Positions 48,776 to 61,009 of a stretch of 64,000 nt of DNA are shown piece after piece (the first letter of the stretch is position 1; each line of letters starts with the position of its first letter). The notes beneath the pieces were generated by a model. The model worked only from the letters and a program-made list of their open reading frames with translations. It was not told the origin of the DNA and searched no databases. The position numbers and the translations under genes are program-made. The stretch is from Osedax fenrisi (Eukaryota; Annelida; Polychaeta; Sabellida; Siboglinidae), in NCBI GenBank assembly GCA_964019155.1, contig OZ025244.1, positions 49,419,469 through 49,483,468 of the forward strand, given 5' to 3'.

Positions 48776-49146
48776 ATATTATTAAAATTGACATAAAATA
48801 TGTGATACAAATATTTAGATTCTTTATAAATATTATATTACAATTATGAAAAATGTATTAATTATATTTTATACTTTGTTTTGGATGCTAACATGGGAAT
48901 CAAATATTTGTTTTAGTTTTGTTTTATTCTTTCTTTTATATTTTATTTCTTTTATATTTTGTTTTAGTTTTGTTTTATTGTTTATTTTAATATCTATTTT
49001 TATGTAATTTTATTGTATTTTATCCGAATGAAAATGATGAAATATGACATTACACTACTGTTAGGAGATATCGAATTAAAAAAGCTCATCGCTTTCACTG
49101 ATTCTCCTTAGACATTGTCTATAAACTGAATTCATTCATTCATTCA
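45525..49146 (+). pseudogene. Jockey/CR1-type LINE, 5'-truncated and broken
   Basis: ORF2 of a non-LTR retrotransposon. The endonuclease domain (45525-46286) has RGGGVAILVN, IYRSPNSN, ICGDFNID and TDITDHCIL. The RT domain follows in broken frames: NYRPISLLPQISKI, DLKKAFDVVDHNIL, a TGA in GVPQ*SVLGPLF (47340-47342) where GVPQGSVLGP is expected, and NLYADDTSLTIY. The C-terminal part (47491-48258) is open and includes YKFLGLILDQHLTF and SYGIEIWGNTY. The N-terminal endonuclease is missing, cut at a TA run. An AT-rich 3' UTR with repeated AAAAACAGTATTA words and TA tracts ends in GAATTCATTCATTCATTCAT. Confidence 0.88.
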
Positions 49147-49161
49147 TATATATATATATAT

Positions 49162-50215
49162 ATAAATGATGATGATGATGATGAATATATACAATTTATT
49201 ATACACTAAAATAGGGTTAAGACCCCTTCACTCTTATTGGAAGAAAATAATAATACGTTGTATATAACACGACACAAAAATACTAAGATGAATGATTTAA
49301 TGATTAGAGGTAGAAAGAAAGGAAAAGAAGGTAATATTTTTCGTTTTTTAATTATATCAGCGATATAACCAGGGGTGAAAGAATATATTGATTTATGGAT
49401 TATAGATAGCACATGTAATTTACACCTGAGGTAGAAGGGTAGCCACTTACGAGATGATTGATGAGATGTTGTAGTAGAGTGATCCAGTCGTGTTATGCTA
49501 TAATTAGTACTTATTGAGAAACGTATAGTTCAATTTAGAGGAGTATTAGCTTTAGCAGGAAGTAGATTCAGTAACGAAGAATAGTAGTCAAGTCAGGAAA
49601 GCACAAGATAATTTATTAGAGTTTTCGTAAGGTTTGTGGAATGTGAGGTCCTTATTTTTTAATTATGAAGAAATGAAAGTTGGAAGATATGTGGTTCTTA
49701 AATGATAATTTATCATCAGATTATAATACTAAGTTTTTGGAAGAATGGGAAGAAGAAATAATCGTATTATTTAGAGTAAAGTTTGGAAAGTAAGTATTAT
49801 AGTAGATATGTTAAGTGGAATAGGGTTAGATGAATTAATTCATAATATATTACAGAGGAGATATAATCTTATACAGTTTGCACATTCGATTCAAAATTTG
49901 TGACATTATGAGAATTTATAGGGAAAAAGGTAAACAGTTGAATATCATTAGCAAAATATGGTAGTGTATATTTAGAAATTTCAAAATTAGATCAGCAATG
50001 GGGCGGATATAAATAGAAAAGAGGTATGGACATAAAACGGATCCCTGCGGAATAAATGGTTAAGTTGAGAAAGAGCAATAATATGTTTGAATCAATTGAG
50101 ATATTGCAGTTTGTCATATATGGAATAAACCATTTTAAGCCAGATATACCCATAACAGTAAGTCGCAAGATATATTAACGCGTTAATATGTTATGATCAT
50201 CCGGCCCCAAGGGTG
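49162..50215 (-). pseudogene. L2-type LINE 3' part
   Basis: Minus strand, beginning (3' end) at a (CAT)n tail next to 49165-49184 and GTGTATAATAAA. It reads back through HKSIYSFTPGYIADII and KWLPFYLRCKLHVLS, which match the L2/CR1 C-terminal motif HWLP...R...K.L......H...P.YL.DL. Near 50170-50000 are scraps of the RT region (GISG..W; SAGIRFMSIPLFYLYP in place of the usual GVPQGSVLGPLLF). The ORF is broken in many places. The 5' part is missing. Confidence 0.7.
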
Positions 50216-50300
50216 TTAAAGGCAGATGAGAGGACAAGTAGGATTAGCTGGCAACATATGTTGCTATTTAAGTTAAACAATATTGTGTCAGTAATACGGA

Positions 50301-50340
<40 letters not shown>

Positions 50341-50472
50341 TTCTTTCTTTATCCTGTCTACAGTAAATACGTCTTTTTATCAGCTAAATTACAATATTTA
50401 TTCTTATTTTTTATATGTAATTTAATTTAATTTGTTATTATTTATTCTACTAACTTATATTATATTTATTTA

Positions 50473-50506
<34 letters not shown>

Positions 50507-50611
50507 GCGTTAATTTATTTATAAAAATATAAATTAATCGCTATTTGATTAATCATTTAATAATTTATTATATTATCAACTATATATTTTATTAATATTC
50601 ATATGTGACCA
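50216..50611. other. AT-rich spacer with TA/ATAT microsatellites
   Basis: TA runs at about 50304-50338 and 50469-50503. No gene. Confidence 0.6.
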
Positions 50612-51516
50612 AGGGGAAAGTAACCGAATACGGACAGTGCCCGAATACGGACACTCTCGGTATCTCAGAAACCATAAATCAAACAAAAAAATGTTTAATG
50701 AATAAAATATTCATAATTATAAAAATAGCCTAAAAAAGTATTTTTTATTTTTTAATTATTCAAAATATTGCTGATATATCCAATAAACTGATTTTTTATT
50801 ACGTTTTTAAATTTATGAAAAAAAATTTCAACTTAAAACCTTCTCATGAATATACAAATGTATCGATATAAAATATAATGTATATTATTTAAAAATAAAG
50901 CATTCTAAAAATTTAATTTTTAATTTCTATATTTGTTATCAAATATTCATTAAGTTATAATCATATATCTAGAGGTCATATAAGTTCCTAATACGGACAC
51001 TCTAAATGTCTTAATACGGACACCCTATAACCAATCAACGTGCAGCATATGAACTATTCTGATTTTCATAAAAATCGCGTGCGTTATAATATTAATATTA
51101 CCAATAAAGCTAATTCTAAAAAAATTATTATTAGGATACTTAAATTGTATTATTAATTAAAAAATAATAAAAATAAATAAAATATTAACTAATTAAATTA
51201 CAATATATTTTTCATAAAATTAATTATAAATAACGTAATTGTAATTTGTCTGATTGATTCATCAATAATATTTAGTTTATCTAGTGTGATATAGGGTGTC
51301 CGTATTATAACACAGGGTGTCCGTATTCAGACATGGGTACCGAATACGGACACCCCCGTTATCTATGGAATTAAAAGATTAAATAAAATTTTAAAATTAC
51401 AATAATATCTATAATCATATAATATTAATATATTGTAATTTTTGAATACAAATAATGAGTCATAACAAGTTAAGACCATTTATTGTTAAAGTGTCCGTAT
51501 TAGGTTACTTTCCCCT
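50612..51516. mobile_element. CGAATACGGACA-type TIR element, best-preserved copy
   Basis: 905 bp with inverted ends AGGGGAAAGTAACCGAATAC, then GGACA. The GGACAC word (or GTGTCC on the other strand) occurs seven times in full plus one GGACAG: near both ends, in a pair near 50995-51025, and in a hairpin-forming cluster at 51295-51355. No ORF, so it is non-autonomous. A decayed copy in the same orientation lies at 29386-30233. No target duplication is evident. Confidence 0.85.
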
Positions 51517-51754
51517 ATTTTTGACTAAATTCATATATTGATTTTTTAGGAATATAATTATTTTGTTATATCATTCTATTCATATGTATATACTTCGAAT
51601 TGTTGATTTCATTTCATTATAATTACATAACCCAATTAATTATTCACTGAATTGAAATTAATTCCCCATGTTACATTAATTTTACATTTCGATATTTAAA
51701 TAGTTATGATCTATATATTTCTATTTAATATATCTATTATAATTAATATATGTT

Positions 51755-52846
51755 ATGTTATGCAAAGCCTGTAATGAAATTGCCACTAATAATTTTATAA
51801 AATATGACTGTAGATTATATCTGCATTACGAATATTCGTATATGCCTTTATAAATATAATTTATTACCCAATCACTATGCATATATATCACAATCTAAAT
51901 ATGCCATACATATATTAAAATCACCCTTCTTTAAATTTACATGTAAATTATGTTCCCTAAATGGAGAAAATACATCAAAATCAATTGATTTTAATAAAAA
52001 ATTTGACGAGCTTACTACTAGTATTACCGCTATAAATACTAAATTATCATAACTATCTAATATTAATGAAACCTCATCATCCACCTATTCCTCCATTCTA
52101 AAAACTAATTTGAATAGTCCCACTATTCATAATATAAGACCCACTATACATAATAGCACTAGACCCACTAAACATAATAGTAGATATTCAGTTTCAACTA
52201 TACGAAATCAATTCATACCACCCATTGTAACTGAACATATAGATTTAAAAAATAGAAATTTTAGTTATATAAAATCTCTATTCAGTCATCTAAGACTTCA
52301 CTACAACACTATTGGAAATATGTCTTTTCATTCTCATTATTGTAACATAATAGTATCTTCTCCTTATATATGTGATACACTGCTCAACTCAAAATCTGAA
52401 ACTACAGATTCTCCCTTCTCTAGACTTTTCATACGATCCTATATCGACGACTTAACAGCTAAACGTGGAAAAGTACTTTTCCACGCATATAAAGCCACAC
52501 TTACTAATACTAACTATAAATGTGTTTTTAATAGACGAACATCTATATACGAACTCAGGCCTTAACCCAACTTATATCAAATACTGAAATTATAAACTGG
52601 AAATGTAAACCATATGTCCCAACTGAAGAACAATATATATCGTGGTGTACAGACTATAAATCATATCTAGATGAAAAATCAAATAACCTACATACTGAAA
52701 ATATAAATGATATAAATGACAATACTGAAAACACAAATTACAATATTACATCTACTTCTACTAACCCACATACTGATAACGAAAATACAAAGGATTCAAA
52801 ATATAACACTGAAAATACAATTGATAATAACGTTAAGCGTACTTGA
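51755..52846 (+). pseudogene. L2-type LINE ORF1, frameshifted
   Basis: ORF1 of the L2-like element, probably a nucleic-acid-binding chaperone protein. It starts MLCKACNEIATNNF and continues through a frameshift near 51853 to FFKFTCKLCSLNG, giving a Cys-x2-Cys ... Cys-x2-Cys pattern like the PHD-type finger of CR1/L2 ORF1. Next come a short helical segment (FDELTTSITAINTKL), a stop near 52050, a region of repeated PTIHN/PTKHN, and a C-terminal domain (KRGKVLFHAYKATLTN) with a further shift after 52560. The end is asparagine-rich (ENTKDSKYNTENTIDNN), finishing at a TGA at 52844-52846. Confidence 0.7.
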
Positions 52847-52889
52847 CTATATTCGCGTATACATAATAATATAAAACATATATTATTAA

Positions 52890-55670
52890 TACACCATATC
52901 TACTTTTAATCAATGCACGATCATTTATCAAAAATCATATTTTAATATTCGACTTATCAAATACTATTTCACCCGACTTCATTTGTATTACGGAAACTTG
53001 GACTAAATATTCTAGTAATCCCCCTATTCACAGTGACTAAATATTCCATCATTGTCCAAGGACAGATAATAGATTCGGTTGTGGTGTTGGAATAATGATC
53101 AGGAAGTGCTATCAAACTGTAATGATAAAAGAGATAAACTTAAATGACTCTCAATGTATTAAAGATAAATAATATCAGATTATACTACTATAACGATATT
53201 TGTAATATACAGACCACCTAATTCTAACTTAATCGAATTTTTATCAGACTACTATAGCTATTTCATAAACTGCCCTATTGACGATAATACAATAATACTT
53301 GGAGATTTCAATATAAAGATGAATTTAACTACACACGATACTATTGAATTCAATGAAATATTAAACTCTTTAAAACAGAAACAACATATTAAATTCCCAA
53401 CTCACATACTAGGAAACAGACTCGATCTCATATTAACTTTACAAGACTCTACGATTACTTCTAATATTCATACAATCACTAATACCATAGCCGATCATTA
53501 TACGATAAAAAGCAACATAACTTTCCGAAAAAAATATACCGATGACAACAAATTAATTAAATTTAGATCACTTTCACAAATCAACTACAATAAATTTAAA
53601 TTTGATTTTATAAATACTTATCGTTTTCAAAATATAACAAACTTCAATGATTCATTAACTTCACTAATTAATATTCATGCACCAATAAAAAGTAAAACTA
53701 TTACTAATAGAACTAACATACCCTGTATAACAAATCGCTAAATATTCTTAAAAATAATCTTATGAAAGCAGAAAGACTCTATAAATTTAGTAATGCTATA
53801 GATAATCAGAACAGATTTAAATCATTAAGGTCAACTTATCGCCAAGAATTAATAACTTATAAAAATCTATACTACAACAATAAACTATTTACGTTTATTA
53901 ACAATCCAAGAAAAACTTTCAAAATCGCACACAAGCTATTATACAAAAACACTAAAACCAATATTAACGATATTCCGTTTACACCAGAAGATTTCTCAAA
54001 CTATTTTACTTCAAAAATCATTGATATACGATCAAAAGTAGAAACAAATATGACGAAACTATCAAACAATAACCCATATACTTATTATCAACCACTTACC
54101 GACTGCACCCAACTATCCAATTTTTGATACCCTACCGATGACGATATTTCTACTCTTATCAAGCAAACTAATTCGTCTTCAATACTCGATTTCGTCCCAA
54201 TATCTGTATTTAAAACAATTAATTTCATTACTCCAATAATACGACAATTACTTACGGACTGTATAAAAACGAAAAAAATACCATCATATTTCAAACAAGC
54301 TTCCATAACTCCTATAATAAAGAAAAGTAATATGGATATTGATGTGCTATCAAATTACAGGTCTATTTCTCAATACCTATATTATAATGTATATCTATAG
54401 CTAAAATATTCGAACGAATTATTAATAAACAATTAATTAACCACCTAAATAGCAACAGTCTTTTTGATAAATATCAATCTGGATATAAGAAATTTTATAG
54501 TACTGAAACAGCTCTACTATACGTTACTGACAACCTCCTACATAACATTGACAATAACACTCCTACACAAGTAATTCTTCTCGACTTATCTTCCGCCTTC
54601 GATACAATTGACCACAATATACTTTTAAAGCGAAAAGCTACTAAACATTAACAACGATGCATTAAATCTACTGAAAGACTACATTACCACCCGAACATAT
54701 AACATAAAACTCAAATCCATATCTCCCAATAAACCGATTTTATTTGGAGTGCCACAAGGTACTGTACTAGGTCCCTTGCTGTATTCCTTATATATCACTC
54801 AAATATCTAGAATATTCCTAAATTACCCTGAAATCATATATCATTTATATGCTGAGGATATTATTATTATGTCACCAATAAATAATTTCGGTTTAAATAA
54901 TTGTATCATTGATTTATGTAATTAGATGACAACTAATTAATTATTTCTTAACTCAAATAAAACAACACTGTTAATAAACATTTCTAATAAATTATCTCAC
55001 TTTCCCACAATATATTTAGATGACACTATAATATCTCCACAATACTCAACAAAATATTTAGGAGTAACTCTAACAAATGACTTAACTATGACTACACATA
55101 TTAATTTAGTAGCTAAATCAACGACACCTTATTCAACTATGCAAAATACGGAAATCTCTACCATCTAAAACAGTCTACCTATTAGCGAATGCTTTAATTT
55201 TTTCAAGACATGATTACTGCTCTACTTTACTCACTAACTCAACTAAATTACAACTATTACAACTAGACCGAATTATAAAATCTACTACTCGACTTATTTT
55301 TAATAAAAGGAAATTTGATAGATGCTCTATTTCATCTTTAATGTCTTCTCTAAAAATGTTACCAATTGACTTACGAATTAAAACACGACTTACTAAATTA
55401 ATACATACTGTTCTCTATAAAAAATACTCCAACATACTTAACTTACCTACTACATCTAAAAAATGTATACGATCACTAAGAAACTAGAACTATAAGTTAC
55501 TTACGCTACTAACCATTAACAGAAAACAACATGGCCATGTAAGGGCGTTTTCGGTATATGGCTGCATCTACGTGGAATAATCTTCCAGATGATATACGGA
55601 AATCAACCATATATCGAAGAAGCGACATACTTAACATTACATTACGTTATATGTTTATTCAACTTATATA
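52890..55670 (+). pseudogene. L2-type LINE ORF2 (endonuclease and RT), broken
   Basis: The endonuclease begins NARSFIKNHILIFDLS and PDFICITETW, continuing with ILGDFNIKMNL and FPTHILGNRLDLIL (53319-53741). The RT domain follows with ITPIIKKSN, LSNYRSIS, FDKYQSGYKKFYSTETAL, VILLDLSSAFDTIDHNIL, FGVPQGTVLGPLLYSLY and LYAEDIIIM, in which AED stands for the catalytic ADD. The end is SVYMAASTWNNLPDDIRKS, the usual L2/CR1 tail. Stops and shifts (for example near 53165, 53740, 54127, 54380, 54650 and 54925) make it inactive. The STETALL and LLDLS.AFDTIDH motifs place it with the L2 clade. Confidence 0.85.
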
Positions 55671-55780
55671 CTATAATTCATCACATTTTATTTTTATTTT
55701 ATTATATTTTATTCTTTTTATAGAGAGAATATGCTGTATCCTTTTTATTGTTTTTTATTGTTATACTACAAACTACGCAC

Positions 55781-55815
<35 letters not shown>

Positions 55816-55920
55816 GTTATATATAAGTAACATACTATTGTATACTTAAAACACATTCGAGAAAAGCGCTCGCTATTATATATTTATTCGTGTATAATAA
55901 ACCATCATCATCATCATCAT
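55671..55920 (+). repeat. 3' UTR of the L2-type LINE with (CAT)n tail
   Basis: It contains a TTATTATTA tract (55785-55815), GAGAAAAGCGCTCGC, and TGTATAATAAACCATCATCA leading into about six CAT units. The same TGTATAATAAA plus CAT ending closes the minus-strand L2 copy at 49165. Confidence 0.75.
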
Positions 55921-56084
55921 ATATATATATATCCTTATATAATTTATTTATAACTATAGATATACCATTATAATAATTAATATTAATAATATTAATTAAA
56001 CAAAATAATATTTTATATATATTTATAATATTTATTATTTAAAAAATTATTAAAATAATGTTTAATACGTGTATAAAATTTTAG
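55921..56084. other. Intronic AT-rich spacer
   Basis: Nothing recognised before the exon at 56085. Confidence 0.4.
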
Positions 56085-56221
56085 AAATCATAAGGTAATC
56101 TGTGATAAATTGGTAGGAAATGGAATTATGATTGTATCAAATCATTATTATAGTCGACAATACTTTCTATTACAGGTAAACTATATTGAAATTATTGGAA
56201 GTAAATATGAACATACTCAAG
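56085..56221 (+). other. Probable coding exon of an unrecognised gene (exon b)
   Basis: A 137-nt island after an acceptor (AAAATTTTAG), ending at GTAAAA. It is open in one frame: NHKVICDKLVGNGIMIVS, then NHYYSRQYFLLQVNYIEI and IGSKYEHTQ. It begins with one completing base, matching the two-base end of exon a (43539). It ends with one base, matching the two-base start of exon c (56768). The protein is not recognised. Confidence 0.6.
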
Positions 56222-56767
56222 GTAAAATTAATTTATATAATGTCATATAATCATTATACAAGTAACATTTCAAGCTTATTTTATAATGTTGGCAAAAGAA
56301 AATGCAACTTTAATGATATATATCATAATAATTAGTAGTATTTATTATTTACTTTAAGTTTAGTTAATATTTATTCGGTTATAAATTTAATATGAATTCT
56401 GAATTTAAATAATTTAGAATATTCACATATAATATTATTTAATCTATTGAATTAATATAAATATTTATAATTTGAATACATTAATATTCTTTTATTTCAA
56501 CATCAACATTTTATTAAATCTGAAAATAAATACACATCATAAAAAAAGAATTCGGTTATATCATTTATAATACATTTTTATGAATTATTTTTATAAATAA
56601 AATATAACATTAAAATAATATCCCACATTTTATAAATAATATATTTTAGTATAGGGATCTTATATAACCAATTCGGAATATTAATAATTATGAATAACTG
56701 TTGATAAAATTATTATTTAATATTTATAATAATTTAAAAAATACTACATACATATTTTAAACAATAG

Positions 56768-56922
56768 TTATTGCATATTACAAAGATGGTAATATTATTA
56801 GTGGTAAAGGAATATTTGTTAAAATTGGATTTTCTAATATTAAACACACTAATATATTAACCGATGGATTTATAATTGATGAACAATCTAACATATATAC
56901 AGATGAAATGATATTGTCAATG
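56768..56922 (+). other. Probable coding exon of an unrecognised gene (exon c)
   Basis: A 155-nt island after an acceptor (TTTTAAACAATAG), reading IAYYKDGNIISGKGIFVK and then GFSNIKHTNILTDGFIID and EQSNIYTDEMILSM. It starts with the two bases needed to complete the codon left by exon b and ends on a codon boundary before GTTTAT. A second frame is open for the first 40 codons, but this one is open throughout and phase-consistent. Downstream exons were not found; element E2 begins 120 bp later. Confidence 0.6.
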
Positions 56923-57049
56923 GTTTATATATGTATATTTATATATTTATATATTATATATATATAATCTAGATTTGGATAGATATATAATATGTAATAA
57001 GATAGCTAATTTATTAATTTATTAATCATATATATGTACTGTTCCCAGT

Positions 57050-57415
57050 AAACATCAACATACAAATATGAACATATTATGTTCATAATATGAACATATT
57101 TATATGATTCTGCATATTTATTTTACAACATATTAATATGAACATATTATATTCATAATATGTTATCACACAAATATAATTTTCATACAAATATTTATTA
57201 GACAACATATTAATATGAACACATTATGTTCATAATATGTTCATATAAATATGTTATCACACAAATATAATTTTCATAAAAATATTATATTATTTGACAA
57301 CATAATAATATGAACATATTTGTTCATAATATGTTCATATAAATATGTTATCACACAAATATAATTTTCATACAAATAATTATTTGACAACATATTAATA
57401 TGAACATATGTTATA
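57050..57415. repeat. Left subterminal array of E2
   Basis: Four units of about 90-100 bp, each combining ACAACATATTAATATGAAC, ATATTATGTTCATAATATG and TTATCACACAAATATAATTT. The core ATATGAACATATT is palindromic. Confidence 0.9.
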
Positions 57416-57424
57416 ACATAAATA

Positions 57425-57727
57425 TAACTTTCAGACCACCGTACTGTCATAATATATCATATCATGCTATCCCCTGTAGCACAACGTACTATCACGTTAC
57501 ATCATATCATACTTTCAGCACACCGTACTGTCATGTTATATCATATTATAATGATCACGTTACATCATATCATACTTTCAGACCACCGTACTGTCACGTT
57601 ATATTATATCATGCTGTCCCCTCTAGCACAACGTACTTTCACGTTATATCATATTATAATGTCACGTTACATCATATCATACTTTCAGACCACCGTACTG
57701 TCATAATATATCATATCATACTTTTCA
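57425..57727. repeat. Minisatellite built on CACCGTACTGTCA
   Basis: Units alternate CTTTCAGACCACCGTACTGT with ATCACGTTACATCATATCAT and CCCCT(G/C)TAGCACAACGTAC. The order is repeated with local deletions. The reading frames through it are repeat artefacts. Confidence 0.85.
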
Positions 57728-58143
57728 ACTGATAAAGTTGATTTCAAAGTTGTTTAATTATTATAGTTATTATAATTATTATAATAATACATAACCCAGT
57801 TATATACTCAAATATAAATAAATTATACATATATATATTCATATAATATATATATATGTGCTTTTTTCTCAGAATAAATTGTTTGCTATATTTGCGTTTA
57901 TAAATGATTGTTTAGATAAAAGTACTGTAGCGATCCACCTAAATGTTCAACTGATAAAGTTGATTTCAAACGTTGCTTAATTATTATAGTTATTATAATT
58001 ATTATAATAATACCTAACTCAGTTATATACCCAAATATAAATAAATTATACATATATATGCTTTGTTCTCAGAATAATTTGTTTGCTATGTTTGAGTATA
58101 TAATTGAGTGTTTAGATAAAAAGTACTGACGCGATCCACCTAA
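57728..58143. repeat. Tandem duplication, two copies of about 200-220 bp
   Basis: Copy 1 starts TCAACTGATAAAGTTGATTT (57726) and copy 2 repeats it at about 57946. Both run to AAAAGTACTG..GCGATCCACCTAA. Copy 1 carries a TA expansion that copy 2 lacks. Confidence 0.9.
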
Positions 58144-59034
58144 TTTCTTTTGCTATATATAAATAACATATGTACACACAATTTAAGATTATAATTCAAG
58201 ACAGACAATATTCTCAAATATAATTATGATGTATTGGATTTTATAAAATTTGTGAAAAAATAAAATAAAATAAAAGTATGTCTATTATTATATGTAAACT
58301 ATATATGTTTAGCTATAGCATATAGCATATATACTATAGCAATACATGTAATATATTTAAATTTGACCCCATAAATTTATCAATATATATCGGGGCCATA
58401 TTCGATATTCTCTACGTAAATAATAATAATGTGTACATCATAAGTTGTAAAATATAGTATTACATTATAAAATAATAAATAACTAAGTTAAACTTATTAT
58501 ATTATCACATATTATTCAAAGTTATAATTTATTCATAAGCTTATATCCTTAGATTTATAAAATTGTATAAAATTAAATAAAATTAATAATATTATTTTTC
58601 AAATTAAAATTAATAGTGTACTATAAAATAAATAATAATAATTATTACGAAATATACTATTAAATTATAAATAAATAAGTGTATATAAGAAAATAATATA
58701 AAGACTGGTATACAGATAAAATATATACTCTATAAAAATATAAATTAAAAATATATTTTGTCATAGTCAATTGATATTCCATTACAAGTTTTACTTTGGT
58801 TACACTATTTGAATAAATTATGATAACAATTTAAACTAATTAGATAAGTATACAATTTTAAATTTATTTTATTATTATAATAATAATAACATTATAATCG
58901 GTTATAATATGATTATTATGTCGTTATAATCCGGATTATAATGATAATAAACATTGTTTACTTCCTGAATTAAAATTATTTATTTTATATAAATTTAATA
59001 ATTGAAATCTGTATTATATGTAAACGTTACCTAT
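58144..59034. other. AT-rich interior of E2
   Basis: No gene was seen. Patches with TATAATCGG/CCGGATTATA words near 58890-58945 form weak inverted repeats. Confidence 0.5.
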
Positions 59035-59420
59035 ATTATATATTTAATATACATATTTTTGAATTCATAATTTGTATCATAAATTTATATAATTGGAACT
59101 CTATATTACGAGTAAAAGGTACATAAATTGTATATTTATTTTACATATAATTATAATAATAATATTTAAATTAAATATTATTTAATATTATATTATATTA
59201 TTTTATATATATTGTATATTATTATAATAATTATATAATTATATGTGTATTAAATGTAACGAATTAAATATTATATTATATGTAGCATATATTCAATATA
59301 ATATTGAATTCGTAATTTTATGACTACAATTGAAACTCTATTATAGAGTGACTCTAAGAGTCTAAGAGTCTATATTCCGCGTATAATGTACCTTAAATAT
59401 TATATTATTATAATAATTAT
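59035..59420. repeat. Diverged repeats of about 100 bp, left of E3
   Basis: Units contain GAATTCATAATTTGTATCA, AACTCTATATTACGAGTAAA and AGGTACATAAATTG. The same units continue on the other side of E3 (61010-61440), so E3 inserted into the array. Confidence 0.75.
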
Positions 59421-59802
59421 CCCAGTATTCAATACTCGTGTTGTCAACTTAGATTTATCTCGAGTTTAGCTTGCTAATTTGCTCACTATTAACACCAGCT
59501 AGATCCAAGATTAACTCGAGATTAATCCCAGATAAATCCATGTTAAATCCAAGTTCACTCGAGATTAATCCAAGTTAACTCGAGTTAAATCCAAGTTTAA
59601 GAATAATTCAAATTTATATTTATATTATATCTATATATTAACATATTATACCTGCTAATTTATATTATATTGTTATCGTACATCAGCTATATTATGGCTA
59701 GATAAGTAATTTACATATTAGTAATTTTATATCAGTTTTATTTTGGCGAAACTATAGATCTATAATATTATAAATATATGTTACATCATGTATGATATGT
59801 TA

Positions 59803-59931
<129 letters not shown>

Positions 59932-60129
59932 TATACATTGTTATATATAGGTTAAATAAATTGTTTTAAAAAAAAAAACATATTTTTAATATGATAAATT
60001 TATCAAAAAATATTCAATATTTTTTATTTATTTTTATTAGTTTATATTCAATAAATTTACTTAAATTTAATAAAATAATAAATAATTAAATAATTAGTAA
60101 TATTATAGATAAATATTTTGGACTACAAA

Positions 60130-60930
60130 ATAACTTGGATTAAACTGTGATATAATGATCCAAGTTTCAACTAGTTAAATATGGATCAGCTAGATCCAAG
60201 TTGATCTCAGTTTAAAAAATAACTTTGATTAAACTGGGATATAATGATCCAAGTTGCAACTAGTTAAATATGGATCAGCTAAATCCAAGTTATACTCAGT
60301 TTAAAAAATAACTTGGATTAATCTGTGGTATAATGATCCAAGTTTCAACTACTTAAATATGGATCAGCTAGATCCAAGTTGATCTCAGTTTAAAAAAATA
60401 ACTTGGATTAAACTGCGGTATAATGATCCAAGTTTCAACTAATTAAATATGGATCAGCTAGATCCAAGTTGATCTCAGTTTAAAAAAATAACTTTGATTA
60501 AACTGGGATATAATGAACCAAGTTGCAACTAGTTAAATATGGATCAGCTAGATCCAAGTTGATCACAGTTTAAAAAAATAACTTTGATTAAACTGGGATA
60601 TAATGATCCAAGTTGCAACTAGTTAAATATGGATCAGCTAAATCCAAGTTGATCTCAGTTTAAAACAATAACTTGTATTAAATTGTGATATAATGATCCA
60701 AGTTGCAACTAGTTAAATATGGATCAGATAGATCCAAGTTGATCTCAGTTTAAAATAATAACTTGGATTAAACTGGGATATAATGATCCAAGTTGCAACT
60801 AGTTAAATATGGATCAGCTAAATCCAAGTTGATCTCAGTTTAAAACAATAACTTGGATTAAATTGGGATATAATGATCCAAGTTGCAACTAGTTAAATAT
60901 GGATCAGATAAATCAAAGTTTACACCACCT
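60130..60930. repeat. Satellite of E3, nine units of 89-90 bp
   Basis: Units start TAACTTGGATTAAACTG at 60131, 60220, 60309, 60399, 60489, 60579, 60669, 60759 and 60849. Each contains AATGATCCAAGTTGCAACTA, GTTAAATATGGATCAGCTA and GATCCAAGTTGATCTCAG. The AACTTGGAT word, in both orientations, is the same one found just inside the E3 termini. Confidence 0.97.
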
Positions 60931-61009
60931 AGATCCAAGTTTGGACCAGATTCCCCCCAGTTTCCCAGTTAGATCCAAGTTAAACATGAGTATTGAATAC
61001 TAGGATATG

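Noticed and set aside
57400..57732. Two overlapping ORFs of 110 and 80 codons
   Set aside because: They run through the CACCGTACTGTCA minisatellite and only reflect its period.
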